Assembly (NCBI GenBank): GCA_036520615.1
Contig: DATDJI010000033.1
Coordinates: 4,484 to 68,483, forward strand
DNA from: CAMCXE01 sp036520615
Lineage (GTDB): Bacteria > Pseudomonadota > Gammaproteobacteria > Pseudomonadales > Cellvibrionaceae
Length of the DNA: 64,000 bases
Direction of reading: 5' to 3'
A program made the position numbers and the translations under genes. The first letter of the stretch is position 1, and every line of letters begins with the position of its first letter. This document shows positions 26,957 through 36,570 of this stretch, in pieces. The notes beneath the pieces were generated by a model. It ran no database searches, was not told where the DNA came from, and saw nothing but the letters and a program-made list of their open reading frames with translations.

Positions 26957-29900
26957 ATGCCAGCACGTTTGAACACCCTCGCCGCCCGGTTGCGTAACAC
27001 CCTGCATTATTCATTTTTCGCACTTACCCTTTTGGGCATGAGCGGCTGCGGAAAGGGCGGTGGTTCATCATCGCCGAGCCCCACACCGCAGGTTCCCAGT
27101 AGCAGTAGCTCATCCAGTTCATCGAGCAGTTCATCGTCAGGCACTATCAACAAACCCGAGCCTCAATTAGCCTTTTCGGCACCGTCCAGTCATCCCGCTA
27201 GCCTCACCCCAAACGCTACGACGGCTATAGTATTTTTCACCCAGGTCGGCCAAAACCTGCAGCAGTTGCCGATGCCGCTGGAGCTGGAAGAGGTGGATGC
27301 GGATAACCAACATATCGCAACGCTTGGCAGCCTCGCCGATGATGGCGATGAAGGTGATGAGCGCCGCGGCGATGGCTTGTACAGCCTGAGTACGCACCTT
27401 GATACCACCACTGCCGGTAAACGCTTCTTTCGTATCCGCACCCTTTTTAATGGTAAAGAAGTGCAATCCAGCACGCTGCCGGTATGGATCAGTGATGTAG
27501 CCACGAGCACCCGTGCGCCGGACCCATTGGTGACCGTGGTAGACACACAAAGCCAGCAAAAGGTATTCGCCAATGAACTCGTTATTCAGCTAGGCAAAGA
27601 CGTTAACCCCACGCAGGCGGCACTCGATAAGCTGGTTGCAACTGTAGGGGGTAAAATTTTAGGGTGTATTCCAAGCCTCGGCCGCTGTTTAGTCGAAGTA
27701 GCACCGAACACGCTGGTGGGACTTAATCAACACCTGGCTACATTGCGGCAGCAGCCGGGTATCACCGATGCCTCTTTAAGTGCACAAACGGCCCCGCCAC
27801 TAGACTTCGCCCCGAACGCTGACCTGCCGTGCACCACTGGCACTAATTGCCAGTGGTATTTACAGCGCGTACGCGCCGAGCAGGCCTGGAAAATTGCCGG
27901 CGGTGGCGACAAAGCACGCGGCGTTGCCGTTATCGACTTCGGCGTAAATTGCGCGCTCAGTGTATTAGGTTGCGCTAGCAGTCAAGCGGACACGATTGAC
28001 CACGGCACAGGTGTAGCCGCGTTTATCGGCGGCAAACCCGACATTAATACAGGCACATCCGGCATTGCCTGGAACACCAGTCTCTACCCCTACAACCTGC
28101 TAAAAGGCGATGGCAGCCAGTATCAAATCAGCGAATTAATCGCGCAGAGCCTCAGCCAACCTGAAGTGCGTGTAATTAATATCAGCGCGATTACCGTTAT
28201 TGATAGCAATAATCTGTTCCGTGATTCCCTCTGCCAAGCAACCGCACAGGGCCGCTTGGCCGTCGTCGCCTCAGGTAACCCGCAGGCGAAAAACGGCGTT
28301 TGTGAGACGGTGAATATTTACCCGGCAAGGTTTATACAAGAAAGCACCTGCCCCAATGGCGCCAACCTCAAAAACAGTCTGCTGGTCGTAGGTGCTACTG
28401 ACCAAGAAAACAGACTGGCCCAATGGCAAACCGGCGGTATCACCCAGTGCAGTAATTCCCTGTACAGCAATATCTATGCACCCGGTAAAGATATTCTCGG
28501 CCTGAGCGCCAATAACACCTGGAGCTTAAAAACCGGGACAAGCTATGCCACGCCTTTAGTGGCGGGCGCCGCCGCCTTAGTGTGGGCCGCGCATCCGCAA
28601 CTGACCGCAGCTCAAGTGCGCGAGCGCATTTTGCAGAATGCCAACCGCTTAAGCCTCACCAGCACTGATGAGCACCAGCAAACCACCGATGCTCGCCTGG
28701 ACGGTAAACCGCTGCTGGACGTGTATCAGGCGGTCAGCGGTAAACCCTTACCGGCAACGCTGGTTACTACACCTGCGCCTATCGTGTGGAGCGCCATCAA
28801 TGCCGCCCCTGGTGCGGAGGGCACTACAGCGCCGAATGAAATTAAAAACACCAACGCCCCCAGCCCAATCTCCATTGAAGGCGGGCTTTATTCAATTAAT
28901 GATGGGCCGTTTACCGATGTTGCAGGCAATGTGGAACCAGGACAAACGGTGCAATTAAAGGCTAAAGCGGCGGATGTTCCTGGGCAACAAACTCTGGTTA
29001 AGGTGAAAATTGGCGATCAAACACAGGTGCTGGCCGTGACGGCCTCGCAGGTGAGTAGCTCGTCTAACTCGTCCAGTTCTAGCAGCGCTGCAAGCTCTAG
29101 TTCCTCTAGCTCTAACAGTTCTTCTAGTTCAAGTAGCAGTTCATCAAGCAGTTCGTCTAGCTCTAGCAGTTCATCCAGTTCAACTAACAGTTCATCTTCA
29201 TCGAGTAGCTCATCTTCCAGTTCTAACAGTTCGTCTAGCTCAACTAGCTCCTCTAGTTCTAGCTCGTCCAGCTCAAGTTCCACTAGTTCGTCCAGTTCTT
29301 CGGGTCAATCCAGTTCCAGCTCTTCAAGCTCTAGTTCAAGCTCTTCAAGCTCTAGTTCAAGCGGTTCCTCTAGCTCTAGTTCGAGCAGCTCGTCTTCTAG
29401 TTCCAGCTCCTCTGGGAAAACCAGTTCAAGTTCGTCAAGTTCAACATCCTCAAGCTCCAGTAGCAGTTCATCAAGCTCTAGCAGCAGCTCTAGCTCCTCT
29501 AGTTCAAGCGGCTCGTCTTCTAGCTCGAGCTCTTCAGGTAAATCCAGTTCCAGCTCTAGTTCCACTAGTAGCTCTTCAAGCTCTAGCAGTAGCTCATCGT
29601 CATCGAGCTCCAGTTCGTCAAGCTCAAGCAGTAGTTCCTCATCGTCTAGTAGCTCCTCTTCCAGTTCGAGCAGTTCAAGTAGTTCATCCTCTAGCTCGAG
29701 TTCGTCGGGTAAATCCAGCTCCAGCTCATCAAGTTCTAGCTCCGGTAGTAGTTCATCATCTTCAAGTTCAAGCACATCCAGTTCGAGCAGTTCTTCTTCA
29801 AGCTCCAGCTCGTCGTCTAGCTCAAGCAGTTCATCCTCAAGCTCCAGCTCGTCGTCTAGCTCAAGTAGCTCATCTTCAAGCTCCAGTTCTTCGTCCAGCT

Positions 29901-32578
29901 CAAGTAGCTCATCTTCAAGCTCAAGCTCTTCGTCTAGTTCCAGTAGTAGCTCCTCGGGTATGAATGCTGTACCTATTTTGCTCCAGATAAGCCTGGTCGA
30001 TAACAATGGCGGCTCTGTAGTCGCAGGCGATACCCTTACGGGCTCATATTTCTATTTAGATGCTGAAAACGATATTGAAGGAGCCAGCCAATACCGCTGG
30101 ATTCTTAACGACACTGCAATCAGCGGGGCAACAGCGCTTACCTACGTCGTAAAGGATTCGGATATCGGCAAAAAAATTATGTTTGAAGTGACGCCCAAAG
30201 CCTTAACAGGCAATCTAGTAGGTGTTGCGACTCGGTCAGCTGAAGCGGTGGTGAGCGGCGGCAGCCCGGTATTCATCTCTGCCACAGCTGCGAATATTCC
30301 TGAGAATAAAACCGGTGTTGTCTATACAGCTGTAGCTACGGACCCAGATAACGACGTGTTGAGTTATTCGATCAGCGCAGGCGAAGACCAGAACCTATTT
30401 ACCATTGATAGCTCCACGGGTGCGGTTTACGTTAGAAACCCGCCAAATTTTGAAGCCCCAGCAGATGCCGACGCTAATAATATTTACCGCTTTACAGTTG
30501 TTGTAAGCGATGGCAAAGGCGGAGCGGCAACACGCGATGTAGAAATTTCCGTAACTGATGTAGCAATTCTTCAGCCGCAAATAACCTTTCCTACCGCTGG
30601 CGCAGATTTGCTGGAAGCAAAAACGCAAATTACCGTATCGGGTAATTTAATCGATACTGAAGACGGCATCGTCAGTGCGCGGGACATTAGTTCGATGACG
30701 GTAAATGGTACTGCGGTTGCCATCGACGCTATGGTGCCATCGCGATGGTCTGCAGTAATTCCCATTGCCAAAGGTTACAGCACTATTCGCGCAGAGGTTA
30801 AGGCTGCAAATGGTGTGATCAGCGCGGTACAACAATCAGTAGCAAATAACCAACTGTTAACGAATCCATCGGCGCTAGCGCTAGACGGTAATTTTGCCTA
30901 TGTAATTGATGGCGAAAAGGTGCTTGCCGCGAATATTATTGATGGTTCAAGAACACTTATATCCGGTAATTACGCGTCGGGACGAGGCACAGGGCCCAAC
31001 CTTGCTAATCCGTTTGCCCTTGCATTGGATCCTATTAATAAACGCTTATTTGTATCAAGCCAGTCCTCATCCAGCAGCGTGTTAGCCATTGATATAGCCA
31101 CTGGAAACCGCACGGTAATAGTTCCATATGGCAATGGCGTTCCCGACGGGTTGATATTTGATGCGGCAAATAACCGATTATTCGCTGTTTATAGTAAATC
31201 GGTCGCACAAATAAATGTCAGCACAGGCGTCGTGACTCCTATTTCAAATGACACCATAGGCACAGGCACAAAATTCTCTCAATTAAATGGCCACGATGGC
31301 GTTATTTATGATGCCGATAACAACCGGTTAATTGTACTTGAATCAAATCGTGGCAAATTCATAAGCGTTGATATCACGACCGGCAATAGAGTCGACCTCA
31401 ACCCGGCTAATTTAACCAGCGGCAAAAAAGTTTTCGCTTTTGATAAAGCCAATAATCGAATATTGATGGTGGCACCCACTACCTCTACATTTAATTCTGC
31501 GTATAGCCTCTATGCAGTTAACGCCACTACCGGTGTGCATTCGATAATTTCTGATTTTGCTGCAGGATCTGGCCCAGTGATAGCCGATCCATTATCACTA
31601 GCATTTGATAGCAGCAACAATCGTGTATTAGTTACCAAACAAAGCACATCGGCGATTTATGCAATTAATTTAGCCACTAATGCGCGCAGCGTTGTAGCTG
31701 GCAATAACGTCTACGAAGGCCCGGTACTATATGGCCGTTATTTAGATGTAGATACACCGCGCAATCGAGTTATTGGTGTGGAAAGTTTGGACTCGCTGTC
31801 AGCATTATTTTCAATCGATTTATCATCGGGTAAAAGAACGCTGATCTCAAATGCCACTATTGGCGCAGGCCTAAAGTTTGGTGGTATTCAAGCGATGCAA
31901 GTGGATATTTATCGTAATGGTGCGTTCGTACTGGATAAAAGCTCGCTGAGTGCATGCTCATTAGTGTACGTGGATTTAGCCAGCGGCGACCGCACTCTGA
32001 TCTCTGGAGAGGTACGTGGTACGGGGCCGGCTTTTAATAATTGTGATCATTTACTGACATTAGATACAGCAAATAGACGCGCTTTTATCGGTAACCTTAG
32101 GGCATTAATTCAAGTTGATTTGTCTACAGGGGATCGCGTGGTTATCAGTGACCAGGATACGAATGTTGGCAGCGGCGCAAGCTTAAGCAGCGTGCGAGCA
32201 CTGTCGTACGATAGCGTAAATAATCAAGTTTTAGCCACAGGTGGTAGTGGCGCAATTATTAAAATTAATCCTACCAACGGAGCAAGAACTATTATTTCTG
32301 ACGGCAATACAGGTACCGGCCCAGCACTAAATACTAATCCGTCGGTTGCCATTACTAATAAAAACGCCACAAAGGCATTTATAGTTGATCAGCTCTCCGG
32401 GCTTATACAAGTGGATATGCTAAACGGCAACAGAACTCTATTACCAAACTCATTTTTAAGCGGCGCTAGAATGTCCGTCGACAATTTGTCATGTGACTTC
32501 GCCAATCAAAGATGTTTTTCTGGCGATATCGTTATCGATTTAATTAGTGGTGAAATAGCGGCATTTCAGTTGAGATAA
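26957..32578 (+). CDS. Giant lipoprotein: subtilisin-like protease, ~300-residue poly-Ser linker, cadherin-like and propeller domains
   Basis: 1873 residues. The lipobox is GMSGC (Cys31), then a first short poly-Ser linker. Residues ~320-590 form an S8 peptidase domain with the triad Asp327 (VIDFGV), His349 (DHGTGVAAF) and Ser529 (GTSYATPLVAGAAA). The large poly-Ser linker spans ~699-1000, broken by occasional GK, T, N or G residues. Residues ~1100-1200 resemble a cadherin-like domain (FTIDSSTGAV, YRFTVVVSDGKGG). From ~1298 to the end lie repeated units with the pattern VDLSTGDRxxIS, a beta-propeller of SMP-30/YVTN type. It is a surface-anchored or released protease with binding modules; AAGGA precedes the start. 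Confidence 0.85.
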   Translation: MPARLNTLAARLRNTLHYSFFALTLLGMSGCGKGGGSSSPSPTPQVPSSSSSSSSSSSSSSGTINKPEPQLAFSAPSSHPASLTPNATTAIVFFTQVGQNLQQLPMPLELEEVDADNQHIATLGSLADDGDEGDERRGDGLYSLSTHLDTTTAGKRFFRIRTLFNGKEVQSSTLPVWISDVATSTRAPDPLVTVVDTQSQQKVFANELVIQLGKDVNPTQAALDKLVATVGGKILGCIPSLGRCLVEVAPNTLVGLNQHLATLRQQPGITDASLSAQTAPPLDFAPNADLPCTTGTNCQWYLQRVRAEQAWKIAGGGDKARGVAVIDFGVNCALSVLGCASSQADTIDHGTGVAAFIGGKPDINTGTSGIAWNTSLYPYNLLKGDGSQYQISELIAQSLSQPEVRVINISAITVIDSNNLFRDSLCQATAQGRLAVVASGNPQAKNGVCETVNIYPARFIQESTCPNGANLKNSLLVVGATDQENRLAQWQTGGITQCSNSLYSNIYAPGKDILGLSANNTWSLKTGTSYATPLVAGAAALVWAAHPQLTAAQVRERILQNANRLSLTSTDEHQQTTDARLDGKPLLDVYQAVSGKPLPATLVTTPAPIVWSAINAAPGAEGTTAPNEIKNTNAPSPISIEGGLYSINDGPFTDVAGNVEPGQTVQLKAKAADVPGQQTLVKVKIGDQTQVLAVTASQVSSSSNSSSSSSAASSSSSSSNSSSSSSSSSSSSSSSSSSSSSSTNSSSSSSSSSSSSNSSSSSTSSSSSSSSSSSSTSSSSSSGQSSSSSSSSSSSSSSSSSSGSSSSSSSSSSSSSSSSGKTSSSSSSSTSSSSSSSSSSSSSSSSSSSSSGSSSSSSSSGKSSSSSSSTSSSSSSSSSSSSSSSSSSSSSSSSSSSSSSSSSSSSSSSSSSSSSSSGKSSSSSSSSSSGSSSSSSSSSTSSSSSSSSSSSSSSSSSSSSSSSSSSSSSSSSSSSSSSSSSSSSSSSSSSSSSSSSSSSSGMNAVPILLQISLVDNNGGSVVAGDTLTGSYFYLDAENDIEGASQYRWILNDTAISGATALTYVVKDSDIGKKIMFEVTPKALTGNLVGVATRSAEAVVSGGSPVFISATAANIPENKTGVVYTAVATDPDNDVLSYSISAGEDQNLFTIDSSTGAVYVRNPPNFEAPADADANNIYRFTVVVSDGKGGAATRDVEISVTDVAILQPQITFPTAGADLLEAKTQITVSGNLIDTEDGIVSARDISSMTVNGTAVAIDAMVPSRWSAVIPIAKGYSTIRAEVKAANGVISAVQQSVANNQLLTNPSALALDGNFAYVIDGEKVLAANIIDGSRTLISGNYASGRGTGPNLANPFALALDPINKRLFVSSQSSSSSVLAIDIATGNRTVIVPYGNGVPDGLIFDAANNRLFAVYSKSVAQINVSTGVVTPISNDTIGTGTKFSQLNGHDGVIYDADNNRLIVLESNRGKFISVDITTGNRVDLNPANLTSGKKVFAFDKANNRILMVAPTTSTFNSAYSLYAVNATTGVHSIISDFAAGSGPVIADPLSLAFDSSNNRVLVTKQSTSAIYAINLATNARSVVAGNNVYEGPVLYGRYLDVDTPRNRVIGVESLDSLSALFSIDLSSGKRTLISNATIGAGLKFGGIQAMQVDIYRNGAFVLDKSSLSACSLVYVDLASGDRTLISGEVRGTGPAFNNCDHLLTLDTANRRAFIGNLRALIQVDLSTGDRVVISDQDTNVGSGASLSSVRALSYDSVNNQVLATGGSGAIIKINPTNGARTIISDGNTGTGPALNTNPSVAITNKNATKAFIVDQLSGLIQVDMLNGNRTLLPNSFLSGARMSVDNLSCDFANQRCFSGDIVIDLISGEIAAFQLR
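29318..29926 (+). repeat. Tandem repeats inside the poly-serine coding tract
   Basis: Two kinds of tandem duplication are visible within the linker: a perfect 21-base unit at 29318-29338 and 29339-29359, and a 39-base unit (13 serine codons) at 29810-29848, 29849-29887 and 29888-29926 that differs only at synonymous positions. They show that the tract has grown by local duplication. Confidence 0.8.
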
Positions 32579-32608
32579 TTTTAGACAGCCGCATTTCATG
32601 CACCACAA

Positions 32609-32656
32609 ATTAAACGCGCAGATCAAAAAGAGAATATTTTGATCTGCGCGTTTAAT
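32609..32656. terminator. 20-bp perfect stem-loop after the protease gene
   Basis: ATTAAACGCGCAGATCAAAA pairs perfectly with its complement across an 8-base loop, 30 bases after the stop codon. It probably ends transcription, although no T-run follows; the size is unusually long for a simple terminator. Confidence 0.6.
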
Positions 32657-33215
32657 GTATACAACGCAACTATGTTCAAAATAACTATTTTGGCTATTTG
32701 TTTGACTGTGCATGTGCCTTAAGAGGCGCAACTAAATCGCACAGCACGAACGAGGAACTCCCTTCCCCTCGGTTAGCTCCTATCCTCGATTTAAAATAGC
32801 TAAGTAGTAAATAAATCGGCTAAACGAAAATCACTTCACACCCAAACTCTCGTTTGATAAAAGCTATTGAAAATAAAATTGATCGAGCGGTCACCTGAAA
32901 ACCAGATGTAAGAGCCGCACCTAGGAGCAGCCCGAATAACTCGTACTCATCCGAATGGATAAACAAGCTGGCTTGATTACTGCTTTTAGGCCAACATTAG
33001 CGTCCCACAACAGGTTAAACGCTCGCAAAGTCCTGGTTTTCTAAGCTTAGCCGTGACGAGCTTTGCGGATTAGGTAATTATCCTGTGAGCTAGGCAAAGA
33101 TTTTCTATAGTGTTAAAGCCCACAAGCTGCGACCAGGCGACAGTTTGAGTCACTTTTTGCCCGTGCTGGGCGAGCCTGCTGCTACCCCACCTAAATGGCG
33201 TTGAGTTTATCCACC
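32657..33215. other. Intergenic region upstream of the envelope operon
   Basis: About 560 bases without a gene. Contains the second copy of the 29-base motif close to the operon start (33135-33163). Confidence 0.5.
33135..33163 (+). promoter_or_regulatory. Conserved 29-base motif, copy 2
   Basis: AGGCGACAGTTTGAGTCACT continuing TTTTGCCCG differs from the copy at 18179-18207 at three positions only. It ends about 52 bases before the likely start codon at 33216, a suitable place for a promoter or activator site. Confidence 0.55.
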
Positions 33216-35804
33216 ATGCGATTTTTAATTCACTTCTTAATTGCCTGCTGCGGGGTCATCCTCCTGATAGGCTGCGATGTAAGCAAAGGCGCGGGAACTT
33301 CTGCAACTCAAGGCTCGCAAGAGCCTGACCCAGTATTTGTGGACTCGGCAGTGGCCTATATAGAAAGGCCCTTGCCAAAAAATAAATTGGTTACCAAACC
33401 TGATGCCGTTTTAAGCCCAGCGGAATTTAACGCTGGTGCACACCTGATTCTCAAAGCCCGCGCCCAGGCGTCAGCGCCGCAAATTAACGTCAGCGACACA
33501 ATATTCCCGCCTGTGAAGGGTGCTGCGGGCGTGCTGGTGCCGCAGCTCTATGATGTTAAAGACCCCAGCCCCTCGCGAGATGGTAAAAAACTCCTTTTTG
33601 CCCTGCGGGCACCCCAGCTGGCCAATACGCCTGAGGAATTGCAACCTACTTGGGATATTTGGGAGTACGACCGCGCCACCGATAAAGCCCGTCGCATCTT
33701 ATCTGGCGAAGATGACGACCAAGGCCAAGATGTACAACCTGCGTATTTACCCGACGGACGCATTGTATTTAGCTCGAACCGCCAAACTCTCACGCGCAAG
33801 CAGATTCTCGACCGTAACGGCGCCGCCTACCGCGCCTCGGCGGAAGGCACTAACGAATACAGCTTCAACCTGCATGTAGTCGACGCGGATGGTTCGAATC
33901 TGCAGCAACTGACGTTTAACCCGGCGATGGATTTGAATCCTCGTGTGCTAAACGGCGGAGAGATTGTATTTATGCGCCGGGATCGCTTAGGCGGCAACGA
34001 CAGTATTAGCTTCTACACAATCAAACCGGACGGCACTGAGCTGAGTTTTTATTACGGCTACCACAGCAAAAATATCGGCAGCCAAGACAAGCCTGCTACC
34101 TATTTCAACCCTCAGGTACAGGACGACGGAAAGATTCTCGCGTCTCTCAGGCCGCGTAGTAACACCCAATATGGAGGCGATCTAATTACTCTGGATACCG
34201 AAAACTATTATGAGCGCGATCAAGGGCTCAATGCCGCCTCCGGCAGCGCGCAGGTTTCTATCACACAAGGCGCCGCCTATAGCGAACCCTTAGGCACCGC
34301 CGAAGAACCTGTTGCGCCTTCTCCTGCCGGATATTTTCAAGCGGCTTATCCGCTTAACGACAAAGAGCAACGTTACTTAGTGAGCTGGAGTGCGTGCCGC
34401 GTGCTGGACCCGATTACAAAAGCGCGGATTCCCTGCAAGAATCAACCGGTGGAGCTGGTCGAAGCAGAGCCTTTATATTCCCTGTGGATGTACAACGGCG
34501 CGACCCAAACACAATTGCCTGTAAGCATTCCACCCGCCGATTCCATCATGAATTTGTTCAACCCAGTCATCTTGGCTGAAAAACCGCTGTTGCCTTTAGC
34601 TGCGGGCAACACCAGCACGGTGCTCAGTAAAGAGAATGCAGGCATTCTGCATATCCACCAAGTTAATGATTTAGGGCTTACGGCTTATCAGGGCGCTAAG
34701 TATCTGCGGGTATTAGGCCATGTGCCGCTACCCAAAAACGACGACTTGGAATTAATTGATGGTGCCTTTGGCGTGGGCGGGCGCGCAGCCGGTATGTTCG
34801 ATATTCTCGCTTACGCACCGCTGGAAACCGATGGCTCGGTTAAGTTGAAATTGCCTGCTCAGGTACCTTTTACCCTTGAATTAGTTGACGCTAATGGCCG
34901 CCGCATCGGCCCGCGCCATCAAAATTGGCTGAGCCTGGGCAACGGAGAGATCCGTGACTGTAAAGGCTGCCATGTGGCTAATAACGCCAACTCACCCCAT
35001 GGCCGCTTAGCGGCAGAGCCCCTACCCTCCACGCCTAGCATTGCCTCAAGTCTGCCGGAGCGTATTCCTACGTTGGGAGTAGGCGCGCTGAGTTATCTTA
35101 ATATCGACAAAGCTATTAATGCTCTACCGGCAAATTGCCCTCCTCCTGAAACGCCAATAACCTGGCTGCAACCGGCGAACAAAATCGCCTGCCTTACGCA
35201 ATGGGCACCGAGCTGCGCAAGCACAATTAATTATTTAGAGCACATTCAGCCTCTCTGGTTGGCCGACCGCCGCACCTGCGATGCGCAGCACGCGATAACC
35301 CGCGACCTAACCTGCACCAACTGTCACGACCGCACGGCCCCTGCGCGCATGCAAGCCGCTGGCGCGGATGCTCAAATCCTGGCGGATTTTGCCGCTCTCA
35401 ATGTGCAATTAGATTTGCGGGCCAATAAAAAAGCCGATAACGATCGCTATGTAATCTCCTATACGCAGATGTTTACTTCGGTAAATGAAGAGGAATACGT
35501 GCAGCAGGATGACGGCAGTTTTATATCCCAGGAAAAGCTCTACCCCACGCCGGTTACGATTACTCAAGAGGACGGCACGCAGGTAACGGAAATTCAAATG
35601 CTGCCGCGGGCCATAGCTGCGCGCCTGGATACGTCCGGCGCGCGCTCCACCCGTGCAACGCGTTTCTTAGCCCGTTTTAATAATGCCGCCGACGCCAATC
35701 ACTATCAGGGGCTCAGCGTTGATGAACAGTTCCTCATTGGCGAGTGGCTGGATCTAGGTGCGCAGTACTACAATGAACCCTCCAAGGCCCGCGAAGAAAA
35801 TTAA
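33216..35804 (+). CDS. PD40-propeller / CxxCH lipoprotein (hydrazine-synthase-alpha-like)
   Basis: 862 residues from the ATG at 33216 (an in-frame ATG 7 codons upstream is less likely for a lipoprotein signal). The lipobox is LLIGC (Cys20). The N-terminal half has WD40-like/PD40 propeller units (PSPSRDGKKLLFALRAP, DVQPAYLPDGRIVFSSNRQT, DLNPRVLNGGEIVFMRRD). The C-terminal half carries heme-type motifs CKGCH at 582-586 and CTNCH at 700-704. This combination is known in HzsA-like subunit domains; hydrazine synthesis itself is not implied. It heads a six-gene envelope operon and is probably anchored in the outer membrane or periplasm. Confidence 0.75.
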   Translation: MRFLIHFLIACCGVILLIGCDVSKGAGTSATQGSQEPDPVFVDSAVAYIERPLPKNKLVTKPDAVLSPAEFNAGAHLILKARAQASAPQINVSDTIFPPVKGAAGVLVPQLYDVKDPSPSRDGKKLLFALRAPQLANTPEELQPTWDIWEYDRATDKARRILSGEDDDQGQDVQPAYLPDGRIVFSSNRQTLTRKQILDRNGAAYRASAEGTNEYSFNLHVVDADGSNLQQLTFNPAMDLNPRVLNGGEIVFMRRDRLGGNDSISFYTIKPDGTELSFYYGYHSKNIGSQDKPATYFNPQVQDDGKILASLRPRSNTQYGGDLITLDTENYYERDQGLNAASGSAQVSITQGAAYSEPLGTAEEPVAPSPAGYFQAAYPLNDKEQRYLVSWSACRVLDPITKARIPCKNQPVELVEAEPLYSLWMYNGATQTQLPVSIPPADSIMNLFNPVILAEKPLLPLAAGNTSTVLSKENAGILHIHQVNDLGLTAYQGAKYLRVLGHVPLPKNDDLELIDGAFGVGGRAAGMFDILAYAPLETDGSVKLKLPAQVPFTLELVDANGRRIGPRHQNWLSLGNGEIRDCKGCHVANNANSPHGRLAAEPLPSTPSIASSLPERIPTLGVGALSYLNIDKAINALPANCPPPETPITWLQPANKIACLTQWAPSCASTINYLEHIQPLWLADRRTCDAQHAITRDLTCTNCHDRTAPARMQAAGADAQILADFAALNVQLDLRANKKADNDRYVISYTQMFTSVNEEEYVQQDDGSFISQEKLYPTPVTITQEDGTQVTEIQMLPRAIAARLDTSGARSTRATRFLARFNNAADANHYQGLSVDEQFLIGEWLDLGAQYYNEPSKAREEN

Positions 35805-36570
35805 TCAGTTCACTATGCGCTTACTCTCCGCCCTCTGGGCCATTAGCCTTTTCTGCTGCTCGTATTGTGTCGAGGCGGCTTCGCCCCAATGGCATGATAC
35901 CGACGGGGAATTTCTGACCTTTAAAGGCCAGGTTTTAGAACTCCACACCGCGCCCGGTAGCGGCTACCCGTTATTTCACGCAGTTGAAAATGGTGAGGTG
36001 TTACGTATATTTAAACGGCGCGGCGATTGGTACAAGGTGGAAACTGCCAGTGGTTTACAAGGCTGGGTACACCGTGTCCACTTGAACAACATGACCGACA
36101 CCCAAGACCAACTCGTCGATTTCCCTAACCCCAACTGGAAAGAAGCACAAAACACTGCTCAATTGGGCCTGTTAGTTGGGCGCACCTCTGGGGCGATTAG
36201 CTATACCACGTATATTAATTATCGTTTCACCAATCATTTATCGACGGAAGTTAAATACACGCAGGCATTTGGCGATTTTTCTACCACTAAAATCGCGAGC
36301 CTTCACCTGTTACACCATCCGTTCCCGCAGTGGCGTTTATCACCGTACTTCAGCCTGGGCAGCGGCAGCGTAAAAGTCTCCCCCAACGCAGTGGTTGCGG
36401 AGCCGGAAGATCGGCAGGATTCGTTTGTCGCCGTGGGTGGTGGCATCATGTACCACTTGAATACGCGCATTGACCTGCGCGCCGAATACAGTAAAAGCAC
36501 GATATTGACCACACGAGAATCCAACGAGGACATCGAAGAATGGAAAGCTGGCTTCAGCCTGTTATTTTAA
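35773..36570 (+). CDS. SH3-domain and outer-membrane beta-barrel protein
   Basis: 265 residues from the ATG at 35773, overlapping the preceding gene by 32 bases; a GTG at 35758 or an ATG at 35815 (MRLLSALWAIS) are alternatives. Signal peptide, then a bacterial SH3 domain (about residues 45-105: LHTAPGSGYPLF, GDWYKVETASGLQGWVHRVH), then a beta-barrel with alternating aromatic strands (YTTYINYRFTNHLSTEVKY, APYFSLGSGSVKV-like strands, ending KAGFSLLF with a C-terminal Phe). SH3 domains bind peptidoglycan stem peptides, so it may tether the barrel to the wall. Overlaps the next gene by 31 bases. Confidence 0.7.
   Translation: MNPPRPAKKINQFTMRLLSALWAISLFCCSYCVEAASPQWHDTDGEFLTFKGQVLELHTAPGSGYPLFHAVENGEVLRIFKRRGDWYKVETASGLQGWVHRVHLNNMTDTQDQLVDFPNPNWKEAQNTAQLGLLVGRTSGAISYTTYINYRFTNHLSTEVKYTQAFGDFSTTKIASLHLLHHPFPQWRLSPYFSLGSGSVKVSPNAVVAEPEDRQDSFVAVGGGIMYHLNTRIDLRAEYSKSTILTTRESNEDIEEWKAGFSLLF

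Noticed and set aside
29017..30006. Long minus-strand frames rich in Leu, Glu and Asp opposite the poly-serine linker
   Set aside because: They are the mechanical antisense of the mixed serine codons; the composition follows from the plus-strand tract.
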